Shown here piece after piece: positions 1 to 8,376 of a stretch of DNA of 64,000 nt. A program made the translations under genes and the position numbers. The first letter of the stretch is position 1, and every line of letters begins with the position of its first letter. The notes under the pieces are model-generated. The model saw only the letters and a program-made list of their open reading frames with translations, was not told the DNA's origin and did not search any database. This DNA is from Bacteroidales bacterium (GTDB lineage: Bacteria > Bacteroidota > Bacteroidia > Bacteroidales > Prolixibacteraceae), in contig JAAYDJ010000035.1 in assembly GCA_012729335.1 (NCBI GenBank), forward strand, positions 124,001 through 188,000, read 5' to 3'.

Positions 1-26
1 AACCCACCTGTATAGACCTCCGGAAA

Positions 27-58
27 TCTCAAAAGCCTGCACGGGCAGGCTTTTGAGA
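27..58 (-). terminator. Terminator hairpin behind gdhA
   Basis: A perfect 14-bp inverted repeat (27-40 with 45-58, loop ACGG) lies 25 bp past the gdhA stop codon. The outer part of the stem is A/T rich, so a T-rich stretch is built into the 3' arm in both directions; it could also serve a gene left of the window. Confidence 0.7.
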
Positions 59-82
59 TAAGGTCATTCTGGTGGTCAGGGA

Positions 83-1417
83 TCAGACGATGCCCTGGGC
101 CAGCATGGCTTCGGCCACTTTCACGAAGCCACCGACGTTGGCACCCTTTACATAGTCGACCTTTGAGCCGTTGAGGCCGAACTTCACGCATGTTTCGTGG
201 ATATCCTGCATAATAATCTGCAGCCGCTGATCGACCTCTTCGCGCGACCAGTTGTAGCGCATGCTGTTCTGGGTCATTTCCAGTCCCGATACGGCCACAC
301 CGCCGGCATTGACCGCCTTGCCGGGGGCAAAATCAATGTGTTCCTTGAGGTATTCCATGCCATCGGCCGTACATCCCATATTGGAGGCTTCAGCGACCAG
401 GAAACAGCCGTTTTTCACCAGCTCTTCAGCGTCTTCCCGGTTGAGTTCATTCTGGGTTGCACAGGGAATGGCGATGTCGCATTTCTCCACCCAGGGTTTC
501 TTCCCGGGTACGAACTTCACCCCAAACTCTTTGGCATAGGGTTCCACAATATCCTGGTTGCTGGCCCGCAGTTCCAGCAAATACTCCACTTTGTCGCCCG
601 AAACCCCGTCAGGATCATAGATGTATCCATCGGGTCCGGAAATGGTGACCACCTTTCCACCCAGTTCGTTGATCTTGGAAACGGCGCCCCAGGCGACGTT
701 TCCGAAGCCGGAAACAGCAAAGGTATGGCCGGCAATATCCTTGCCCAGCCGTTTCAGCATGTGACGCACGAAATAGACGGCTCCGAAGCCGGTGGCCTCG
801 GGGCGGATAAGACTGCCCCCCCAGCCGATACCCTTACCGGTGAATACCCCGGTGAACTCATTCCGCAACCGCTTGTACTGGCCAAACATATAGCCTACTT
901 CACGGCCCCCGACGCCAATGTCACCTGCAGGGACGTCGGTATCGGGACCAATGTGCCGGAACAACTCATTCATAAACGACTGGCAGAAACGCATGATCTC
1001 CCCGTCAGATTTTCCCTTCGGACTGAAATCGGAACCCCCTTTGCCGCCTCCCATGGGAAGCGTGGTCAGACTGTTCTTGAAGGTCTGCTCAAACCCAAGA
1101 AACTTGAGAATGCTCAGGGTCACCGTGCTGTGAAAACGAATCCCCCCCTTGTAAGGCCCTATGGCAGAGTTGAACTCCACACGGTAACCACGGTTGATCT
1201 GTACCTCCCCACGGTCATCGACCCAGGGAACCCTGAACATGATCACCCGCTCAGGCTCGCACATTCTTTCCAGAATTTTATTCTTCTGGTATTTCGGGTT
1301 TTTAGAATAAAAGTCCCATACCGACTCGGTAACTTCCTGAACCGCCTGATGAAACTCCTTTTCGCCCGGAGTTCTCTGTTTCAGGCTCTCCATGAATTCA
1401 TTAATCTCAGCTTTCAT
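83..1417 (-). CDS. gdhA: NADP-specific glutamate dehydrogenase
   Basis: Cytosolic enzyme that reductively aminates 2-oxoglutarate with ammonium, the main low-cost ammonium assimilation route. The 444-residue length is that of the hexameric bacterial NADP-dependent class. Visible motifs are the substrate-binding GGGKGG with the catalytic lysine near residue 126, the DVPAGDIGVGGRE stretch (about 161-173) holding the catalytic aspartate, and the Rossmann turn SGFGNV (about 236-241). The gene is transcribed alone: a TAnnTTTG box lies upstream and a hairpin terminator follows. Assignment rests on strong family motifs; cofactor preference is inferred from family class, not proven. Confidence 0.97.
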   Translation of the reverse strand: MKAEINEFMESLKQRTPGEKEFHQAVQEVTESVWDFYSKNPKYQKNKILERMCEPERVIMFRVPWVDDRGEVQINRGYRVEFNSAIGPYKGGIRFHSTVTLSILKFLGFEQTFKNSLTTLPMGGGKGGSDFSPKGKSDGEIMRFCQSFMNELFRHIGPDTDVPAGDIGVGGREVGYMFGQYKRLRNEFTGVFTGKGIGWGGSLIRPEATGFGAVYFVRHMLKRLGKDIAGHTFAVSGFGNVAWGAVSKINELGGKVVTISGPDGYIYDPDGVSGDKVEYLLELRASNQDIVEPYAKEFGVKFVPGKKPWVEKCDIAIPCATQNELNREDAEELVKNGCFLVAEASNMGCTADGMEYLKEHIDFAPGKAVNAGGVAVSGLEMTQNSMRYNWSREEVDQRLQIIMQDIHETCVKFGLNGSKVDYVKGANVGGFVKVAEAMLAQGIV

Positions 1418-1441
1418 ATTGGTAAGTTTGAATTAATGGAG

Positions 1442-1449
1442 CAAATGTA
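1442..1449 (-). promoter_or_regulatory. Bacteroidota -7 box (TACATTTG) for gdhA
   Basis: On the minus strand TACATTTG matches the TAnnTTTG consensus and ends 24 bp before the gdhA start codon. No convincing -33 TTG was found at the usual spacing. Confidence 0.5.
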
Positions 1450-1583
1450 ACCAAGATGTTGATGATTAACCAGCGGGTGCAAGGAAAACAGCAAATTTTA
1501 TATTACTGAATATCAATTCATTATCCTTACCGAAAAGATGTTAAGGAACACACTCTGACAAAAATCAGGAATTGCGGGGAGAA

Positions 1584-1723
1584 AGGGTGAGGCCGGGACT
1601 TTGACGCCGGCTTCCTTCAGATCCCACCTCACGATGGGCACCCTTGCCCTTGTCTGATGGTTGGTAGCTATAAACTCCCATAACGGACTTACACCGTCAA
1701 GTTACACGCCATGCACGGCGCAC
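1584..1723 (-). mobile_element. Group II (IIC-like) intron, 5' relic only
   Basis: Read on the minus strand, the segment begins GTGCGCCGTGCATGG and continues with GGTGTAAGTCC, CAAGGGTGCCCATCGTGA and GGGATCTGAAGGAAGCCGG. These follow, in order, the 5' end and domain I of bacterial group IIC introns such as that of Oceanobacillus iheyensis. The 5' end lies directly after the U-tract of the groEL terminator, the insertion preference known for group IIC introns. No reverse-transcriptase ORF and no domain V/VI hairpin are seen before the gdhA promoter, so only about 140 nt remain. The downstream boundary is approximate. Confidence 0.8.
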
Positions 1724-1724
1724 T

Positions 1725-1764
1725 AAAAAGAGAGGTTGCCCCGGCCATGCGGGACAACCTCTCT
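1725..1764 (-). terminator. Rho-independent terminator of groESL
   Basis: On the minus strand a 15-bp stem with one mismatch (AGAGAGGTTG... paired with ...CAACCTCTCT) is followed by five T. It lies 24 bp past the groEL stop codon. The intron relic starts right after the T run. Confidence 0.9.
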
Positions 1765-1787
1765 GGAGATATGGGGTTGGGCGATGA

Positions 1788-3434
<1,647 letters not shown>

Positions 3435-3448
3435 TTAATTTAAATTTC

Positions 3449-3727
3449 TTACTGAATGTAAAGCACATCGTTCTGCGACATGAGCAAATAGTCCACTCCG
3501 TCGATGGTCAGTCCTGTCCCCGAATATTTCCCGTAGAATACGGTATCTCCAGCCTTCAGTTCCATGGGCTCATCCTTTTTGGGGGCTCCCGTAAGAACCA
3601 CGGTCCCCGCCTGGGGTTTTTCCTTTGCCGAATCCGGAATGATGATTCCGCTGGCCGTCTTGGTCTCGGCTTCCTGCGGTAATACCAGGATCTTTCCTGC
3701 AAGAACTTTACCTTTTAATTCTGTCAT
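3449..3727 (-). CDS. groES: Co-chaperonin GroES (HSP10)
   Basis: Heptameric lid of the GroEL chamber. The 92-residue protein has the standard beta-barrel fold pattern, the mobile-loop region around ETKTASGIIIPDSAKEKPQ and the C-terminal strand ending DVLYIQ. It is the first gene of groESL. The 240-bp gap to the secG terminator holds its control region; I found no perfect TAnnTTTG box there. The secG-groES-groEL order behind a sigma-54 activator gene may reflect shared control, but this is inference. Confidence 0.98.
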   Translation of the reverse strand: MTELKGKVLAGKILVLPQEAETKTASGIIIPDSAKEKPQAGTVVLTGAPKKDEPMELKAGDTVFYGKYSGTGLTIDGVDYLLMSQNDVLYIQ

Positions 3728-3782
3728 TGCTCGTTAATTTTTATAGTTAAACAATCATGTTTTTAGTTTGGATACTCCCGAC

Positions 3783-3801
3783 GGAACACATTCTGTGCCA
3801 A
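3783..3801 (-). promoter_or_regulatory. TTGGCACAG element / GGnACA dyad upstream of groES
   Basis: On the minus strand TTGGCACAGAATGTGTTCC lies about 55 bp before groES. It can be read as a sigma-54 -24 element (TTGGCAC) with a poor -12 part (GT instead of GC), or as an imperfect operator dyad GGCACA-N5-TGTTCC. The same nine bases TTGGCACAG occur at one other intergenic place, 24339-24347. Confidence 0.35.
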
Positions 3802-3967
3802 CCGATGGGGGAGCCCGGCAAGCGCCCTTTCTTTGCCATTTTTTCACCTCCTGAAGGGGGTGCAGTCGCCACTTTCTTAATTCAAAAAACTGATATACAA
3901 ATAATTAACATCCTGTCAGGAGTTATGACACTCTGACATATTGCTGTGGGGAACCGGTAAACCGGTC

Positions 3968-4006
3968 AAAAAAAAGGCCGCCCTCTGAAAAAGGACAGCC
4001 TTTTTT
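3968..4006 (-). terminator. Rho-independent terminator behind secG
   Basis: On the minus strand an 11-bp stem (AAGGCTGTCCT with AGGGCGGCCTT, two or more G-T pairs) is followed by eight T, 20 bp past the secG stop. It separates the sigma-54 regulator/lptE/secG transcript from groESL. Confidence 0.85.
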
Positions 4007-4026
4007 ACCGGGTACAGGAGCACCGG

Positions 4027-4377
4027 TCAATTGGCCGAATCGGCGGGTGTAGCCGTGTTTTCAGGCACCGACGTCGGGAAACTGGGGACCTGGTTGGGAT
4101 CGGCGACATTCTGGATTTGTTCCTGGACCATGGATCCTTCGGTGCCTCCTTCGCTCCGGGGGATGAAGGCCGAACCGGCAATAGCCAGCAGCAACAGGGC
4201 TCCGGCGAGTCCCCATGTGGTCTTCTCCAGAAAATCAGCGGTTTTCCTCACTCCGGCGATTTGCGTAGAAGCCTGGAAATTACTCGCAAGGCCCCCACCC
4301 TTCGAATTCTGTACAAGTACGATAAGCACCAGTAAGACACACACGATGAATATCAGGACGAGAATTAAGGTATACAT
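4027..4377 (-). CDS. secG: Preprotein translocase subunit SecG
   Basis: Small inner-membrane subunit that assists SecYEG protein export. The 116-residue protein has two hydrophobic segments (about 2-22 and 55-72) flanking the conserved loop LVLVQNSKGGGLASNF and a family-typical GV.KTADFLEKTTW stretch. The Ala/Pro/Thr-rich C-terminal tail after the second segment is longer than in proteobacteria, as usual in Bacteroidota. It lies 11 bp behind the TPR gene, so it is probably the last gene of the lptE operon. Confidence 0.93.
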   Translation of the reverse strand: MYTLILVLIFIVCVLLVLIVLVQNSKGGGLASNFQASTQIAGVRKTADFLEKTTWGLAGALLLLAIAGSAFIPRSEGGTEGSMVQEQIQNVADPNQVPSFPTSVPENTATPADSAN

Positions 4378-4388
4378 GTCTGTAGCTG

Positions 4389-5003
4389 TTAATAATTCAT
4401 TATTCTTTTAACTTCCTCAATGCGGGCTGCAAAGTAAATACTTTTTCCCGGAAATCTCAAACTTAATTTTTCAAAAGCGTCTATGGCCTCCTGATATTTA
4501 CCCTGTTGAACCAAGAGGTTAACGAAGGTTTCGGTGATGATATCGCCTGGGATTTCTGCGGCTTTTTCGGCTAGACTGATCCCCTGGGTTCCTGAGGTTT
4601 CGCTGCGGAGTGTTGCAAAAGCGGCTCCTCCGGCCAGGAAACGTTCCACCAGTTCCTGCCGCGGGTTGGCAGGGTTCTGCCCTTCTCCGCCACCCTGGAG
4701 GGGGGTATCTGCCGTCAACCCTAATCCTGTGGCAGAAAGATATTCCCACGCAGCAGGCTGATGGAGGGTTTCCGCCTGGCTTCCTTCGACCATCCGGCAG
4801 AGGATCCGCCGGTCCCTGATCCGCAGGGCCGCTTGCGCCAAAACCTCCTCAAAAGAGGGATCCCCGGCGGCACGCAGGCTCCTGAGCCAAAGCATCCACC
4901 CCTCCTGGAACCAAGGATATGCCCTGGTCATCTCCTCCCAGAGGGAAACCTCCCCGGGATCCTTCCATCCCCTGTAGTACCTGAGAAATCCTGCAGCGTT
5001 CAT
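4389..5003 (-). CDS. TPR-containing protein of unknown function
   Basis: A 204-residue protein with no signal peptide. The last 50 residues fit a tetratricopeptide-like helix pair (VQQGKYQEAIDAFEKLSLRFP followed by an amphipathic helix), a pattern found in Bacteroidota proteins encoded between lptE and secG. The central part (about 95-115) is low in complexity and variable. The start codon directly abuts the lptE stop codon, implying translational coupling. It may be a scaffold or accessory factor for envelope assembly, but nothing in the sequence proves that. Confidence 0.75.
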   Translation of the reverse strand: MNAAGFLRYYRGWKDPGEVSLWEEMTRAYPWFQEGWMLWLRSLRAAGDPSFEEVLAQAALRIRDRRILCRMVEGSQAETLHQPAAWEYLSATGLGLTADTPLQGGGEGQNPANPRQELVERFLAGGAAFATLRSETSGTQGISLAEKAAEIPGDIITETFVNLLVQQGKYQEAIDAFEKLSLRFPGKSIYFAARIEEVKRIMNY

Positions 5004-5525
5004 TTACCAGTTGGCAATGGTGGCGTTAAAAATATCATCAAGGAGCTTTTCCACGATATCAGGCACAATGTCACTTTCCACATCGTTCAGGCTCAGGGAA
5101 CTGGAGAAATCCTCGAACGCCGAGAATGTCCGGTCAAAATCCTGGGTATGGTCCCTGTTGTTGGTATACTTGAGCCTGATGGTGATGGTCAGCCTGTTTT
5201 GGGCGGCCATATCCTCTTTCTGGATAGCCATGGGCCTGACGGCATAGTCGGTGATCTGGCCCTCGTAAACCAGGTCCCCGTTCTCCCCCTCCTCCTTCAG
5301 GGAGGTTTGCTTCATCAGTTTGTCCTTGAGCTTTTCCGTAAAATCGTTGCTCAGGGTAGGATTCACCAGCCGTGCCCGGTTGGGAAAATAGTAAACCGAA
5401 AAGGTCTTTACGTCGGCCGATATATTGGCCCCGGTAAAGCTGTAGGACATTTTGCAGGAGACCAGCCATCCTGCAATGAGTGCGCACAACCACATCCCTG
5501 TCAGCAGGGTCTTTCTCCTTTCCAT
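5004..5525 (-). CDS. lptE: LptE-like LPS-assembly lipoprotein
   Basis: Outer-membrane lipoprotein thought to plug and assist LptD in inserting lipopolysaccharide. The 173-residue protein has an N-terminal hydrophobic segment ending in a lipobox-like LVSC (Cys about residue 24), followed by YSFTGANIS and the VYYFPNRA pattern typical of Bacteroidota LptE proteins, then alternating strands and a C-terminal helix. It lies 3 bp behind the sigma-54 activator gene and abuts the TPR gene. Sequence similarity across phyla is low, so the name relies on the Bacteroidota pattern and context. Confidence 0.85.
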   Translation of the reverse strand: MERRKTLLTGMWLCALIAGWLVSCKMSYSFTGANISADVKTFSVYYFPNRARLVNPTLSNDFTEKLKDKLMKQTSLKEEGENGDLVYEGQITDYAVRPMAIQKEDMAAQNRLTITIRLKYTNNRDHTQDFDRTFSAFEDFSSSLSLNDVESDIVPDIVEKLLDDIFNATIANW

Positions 5526-5528
5526 GGT

Positions 5529-6758
5529 TCAGGCCGTAATTTGGTATTCTTTGATCTTCCGGTACAGGGTCCGCTCTGAAATCCCCAGTTCCTGGGCGGC
5601 AAACTTCCGCTTGCCCCCATGTTTCTCCAGCGCCTTCCTGATCAGTTCGATCTCCTTCTCCTCCAGCGAAAGTGACTCTTCCAGGAACTCTTCGGTGTCG
5701 AGGATGTTCTCCTTTTCGAAGGATTCAATCTTGATGGGGGAAGGGGCTTTTCGTTCGGTGACCACTTCCACATCGTTGTGATAGAGCTTGCGGATGATAT
5801 GGGCGTGGTCATCGGCCATCTCCCCGTGACCCTGATCGCGGAGCATGTCCAGCACCAGCTTTTTCAGATCGTTCATATCCTTTTTCATATCGAAGAGAAC
5901 CTGGTATAGGATCTCCCTTTCGCTGGAAAAATTCTTATCATGGGAGGTGGAAACCAGGGCTGGCAGGTTGGTGCGGTTTTCACGGGGAAGGTATTTCATC
6001 AATACCGGCCCAGCGATGTCGCGGTGGGTCTCAATGATGGAGATTTGCTCGGTAATGTTCTTCAGTTGCCTGACATTGCCCGGCCAGGAGTATCCGCTCA
6101 GGAGTGCCCGGGCCTCTTCATCGAGGCGGATGGCCGGCATCCGGTATTTCTCGGCGAAGTCGGCGGCAAACTTGCGGAAAAGGAGGTGGATATCCTCGCT
6201 TCGCTGGCGCAGGGGCTGCACGGTGATGGGCACCGTATTGAGGCGGTAATAAAGGTCCTCCCTGAATTTTCCGCTTTCGATGGCCAGGGGAAGATTGATA
6301 TTGGTGGCGGCAATGACCCGTACATTGGTCTTCATGACCTTGGAGGACCCCACCTTGATGAATTCGCCGGTTTCCAGCACCCTGAGCAGGCGCACCTGGG
6401 TAGAGAGAGGAAGCTCCCCGATTTCATCGAGAAAGATGGTGCCGCCGTCGGCTTCCTCGAAATAACCTTTCCGGTCGCTGAGGGCACCGGTAAAAGCGCC
6501 CTTTTCGTGCCCGAAGAGCTCCGAGTCAATGGTTCCTTCAGGGATGGCCCCGCAGTTGACGGCAATGTATTTTCCGTGTTTGCGGGCCGAGTGATTATGG
6601 ATGATCTGCGGGAAAATCTCTTTTCCGGTACCGCTCTCCCCGGTGATCAGTACCGACAGATCGGTAGGGGCTACCTGCACGGCCACTTCAATGGCCCTGT
6701 TCAGATCGGGCGAATTGCCGATGATCCCGAACCGTTGCTTTATTGCCTGTACATCCAT
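5529..6758 (-). CDS. Sigma-54-dependent transcriptional activator (no sensor domain)
   Basis: AAA+ enhancer-binding protein that opens sigma-54 RNA polymerase complexes. Of 409 residues the AAA+ domain begins almost at once: Walker A GESGTGKE (40-47), sigma-54 contact loop GAFTGA (87-92), Walker B with DE (111-112). A Fis-type helix-turn-helix ends the protein (ELGISERTLYRKIKEYQ). There is no receiver, PAS or GAF domain at the N-terminus, so control is likely by level, partner or the roughly 110-residue linker between AAA+ and HTH. It is the first gene of the lptE-secG operon. Two TTGGCACAG elements in this window are possible targets, by inference. Confidence 0.93.
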   Translation of the reverse strand: MDVQAIKQRFGIIGNSPDLNRAIEVAVQVAPTDLSVLITGESGTGKEIFPQIIHNHSARKHGKYIAVNCGAIPEGTIDSELFGHEKGAFTGALSDRKGYFEEADGGTIFLDEIGELPLSTQVRLLRVLETGEFIKVGSSKVMKTNVRVIAATNINLPLAIESGKFREDLYYRLNTVPITVQPLRQRSEDIHLLFRKFAADFAEKYRMPAIRLDEEARALLSGYSWPGNVRQLKNITEQISIIETHRDIAGPVLMKYLPRENRTNLPALVSTSHDKNFSSEREILYQVLFDMKKDMNDLKKLVLDMLRDQGHGEMADDHAHIIRKLYHNDVEVVTERKAPSPIKIESFEKENILDTEEFLEESLSLEEKEIELIRKALEKHGGKRKFAAQELGISERTLYRKIKEYQITA

Positions 6759-6777
6759 GGTTAACTGTCAAAGCCTG

Positions 6778-6785
6778 CAAATTTA
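6778..6785 (-). promoter_or_regulatory. Bacteroidota -7 box (TAAATTTG) for the sigma-54 activator operon
   Basis: Perfect TAnnTTTG match on the minus strand, 19 bp before the start codon, in the divergent gap shared with kdsB. Confidence 0.55.
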
Positions 6786-6864
6786 CTATTTTTCGGCCGA
6801 AAAAACGCCGCTCTGCCGATAATTGGCTTCTTGCTTAAAATTGGCTAATTTCGGAGGGTTGGTG

Positions 6865-6872
6865 TATCTTTG
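6865..6872 (+). promoter_or_regulatory. Bacteroidota promoter (TATCTTTG) for kdsB
   Basis: TATCTTTG fits TAnnTTTG; a TTG at 6841-6843 lies 21 bp upstream, a suitable -33 spacing. The box ends 21 bp before kdsB. Confidence 0.6.
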
Positions 6873-6893
6873 AAGCCATAAAACAAAAACAGC

Positions 6894-7628
6894 ATGCAGT
6901 TTACAGCAGTTATTCCTGCGCGATACCAGTCGACCCGGTTTCCGGGGAAGCCTCTGGCCCTGATTCACGGCAAGCCGATGGTATGCCATGTGGTGGACCG
7001 TGCCCGGGAAGTCCTTGACGAGGTGTGGGTGGCCACCGACCACGAGGGGATCGCCCGTGCGGTGCGTGACCACGGGGGCAAGGTCGTCATGACCTCTCCC
7101 GGTCATACCAGCGGCACCGACAGGTGTGCCGAAGCGGCGGCTCTCATCGCCGTAACCACCCCTGTCGACGTGGTCATCAATGTGCAGGGTGACGAACCTT
7201 TTATCCGTCCGGAACAAATCAGGCAGTTGATGGCGTGCTTTACCCCGGAGGTGCAGATCGCCACCCTGGTGCGGAAGATCACGGATCCCGCGGACCTCGG
7301 GAACCCCAACAAGCCAAAGGTGGTCCTCGGCCGCCACGGAGAGGCCCTTTATTTCAGCCGCTCGGCGATACCCTATCTGCGGGGCCGCGATAGAAACCAG
7401 TGGGTCGCATCCCACCCCTACTGGGCCCACATCGGCATGTACGGCTACCGCTTTGACATCCTCAGGGAGATCACCCGCCTGGCCCCCGGAGCCCTGGAAA
7501 CGGCCGAATCCCTCGAACAACTCCGCTGGCTCGAAAACGGATACCGCATCCACACCGCCGCCACGGAGTACGTCTCCCTGGGCATCGACACCCCCGAAGA
7601 CCTGCAGGAAGCCCTGAAACTGTTCTGA
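6894..7628 (+). CDS. kdsB: 3-deoxy-manno-octulosonate cytidylyltransferase
   Basis: Activates Kdo as CMP-Kdo for lipopolysaccharide inner-core synthesis in the cytosol. The 244-residue length is standard. The N-terminal nucleotide-binding loop IPARYQSTRFPGKPL (7-21), the VWVATDHE and NVQGDEPFI motifs and the C-terminal LGIDTPEDL are all visible. It is transcribed alone, divergently from the sigma-54 activator/lptE operon, so two LPS-related transcripts share one 135-bp gap. Confidence 0.97.
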   Translation: MQFTAVIPARYQSTRFPGKPLALIHGKPMVCHVVDRAREVLDEVWVATDHEGIARAVRDHGGKVVMTSPGHTSGTDRCAEAAALIAVTTPVDVVINVQGDEPFIRPEQIRQLMACFTPEVQIATLVRKITDPADLGNPNKPKVVLGRHGEALYFSRSAIPYLRGRDRNQWVASHPYWAHIGMYGYRFDILREITRLAPGALETAESLEQLRWLENGYRIHTAATEYVSLGIDTPEDLQEALKLF

Positions 7629-7655
7629 TATGTTCCTTTTAAACAAAAAAGGCAC

Positions 7656-7663
7656 TATATTTG
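7656..7663 (+). promoter_or_regulatory. Bacteroidota -7 box (TATATTTG) for the small sorted protein
   Basis: Perfect TAnnTTTG match 35 bp before the ATG at 7699. Confidence 0.5.
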
Positions 7664-7698
7664 TATAAGATTTCAGAAAAAGAGATTAACTTGTGCGG

Positions 7699-8073
7699 AT
7701 GAGACGGTGGATAATCATGGTAATGCTGATACTGGCGGCGGTTTCCCTGCAGGGGCAGGAAAGGAGCGCCGCGGGTGGTGTGGTTTCCGCACAGGCCGTG
7801 ACAGAACTTCCGGCCGTTCCCACCGAGCTGAAGGTCTTCCCCAATCCCGTCCTCCAAAGCAAATTCACCGTGGAAACCGGCCCTCACCTGATCAGGGAAA
7901 TCCGTATCACCAACATTGCCGGGGTGCAGGTCTACCTCAGAAAATTCCCGGTTCCCGTGCAGCGTTTTGAGGTCGCCACCGGAAGTATCCCCAACGGTGT
8001 GTACCTCCTTCGGGTCAGCAATACCGGCAACTCGGCCAAAACCCTTAAGCTGGTCATCAGCGGCGGCAGGTAG
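7699..8073 (+). CDS. Tiny secreted protein consisting mainly of a type IX sorting domain
   Basis: A 124-residue protein with a signal peptide (MRRWIIMVMLILAAVSLQGQ), a short spacer, and then a Por/type IX secretion C-terminal domain: LKVFPNPV near residue 50, a central IRITNIAGVQVY, and a SIPNGVYLLRVSN... end. In type IX secretion this domain normally targets a much larger passenger to the cell surface; here there is no passenger domain. An in-frame GTG at 7693 is an alternative start; ATG at 7699 was preferred. It could be a small surface protein or a leftover of a larger gene. Confidence 0.75.
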   Translation: MRRWIIMVMLILAAVSLQGQERSAAGGVVSAQAVTELPAVPTELKVFPNPVLQSKFTVETGPHLIREIRITNIAGVQVYLRKFPVPVQRFEVATGSIPNGVYLLRVSNTGNSAKTLKLVISGGR

Positions 8074-8186
8074 TTCCTCTTCTCCCCGGCGTAATCTTTC
8101 CCTTTCCCTCCTGTGGGCTTTCAGCATTTAGCTTTATTCCTGCTGACTGGTCTCCATATCATGTCGGGCGATCACTGTCTGCCGGC

Positions 8187-8335
8187 TTAAAGACAAGGGG
8201 TTCCCCGCGAACAGGTTTAAGGGCAACCAGCCTACCCTGTTCTGGCTGATGGGCAAACGGCTCCCTTGAACGGGAAGATGGGCAACCGGCCTGCCACGAA
8301 AAGGCCTTAAGGCGACCGGTCCACCTTTTGGGGGG
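8187..8335. repeat. Five degenerate tandem repeats of about 30 bp
   Basis: Units start at 8187, 8217, 8248, 8278 and 8307 (29-31 bp each). Most begin TTAA or GATG followed by GGCAACCGGCC-like bases and end in a G-rich or GG part. Identity between units is partial. They fill most of the 303-bp gap between the small type IX protein and the HerA-like gene (convergent genes). No gene was seen in this gap. Confidence 0.6.
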
Positions 8336-8376
8336 AATTGATCTATTATTACTGTTCACCCGGAAACGCGAAAGGG

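Noticed and set aside
197-1450. Long open frame opposite gdhA (and similar long frames opposite groEL, fabF, susC, susD, GH9 and the MFS gene)
   Set aside because: They lie antisense to genes with strong family matches and have no family features of their own; long antisense frames are expected at this G+C content.
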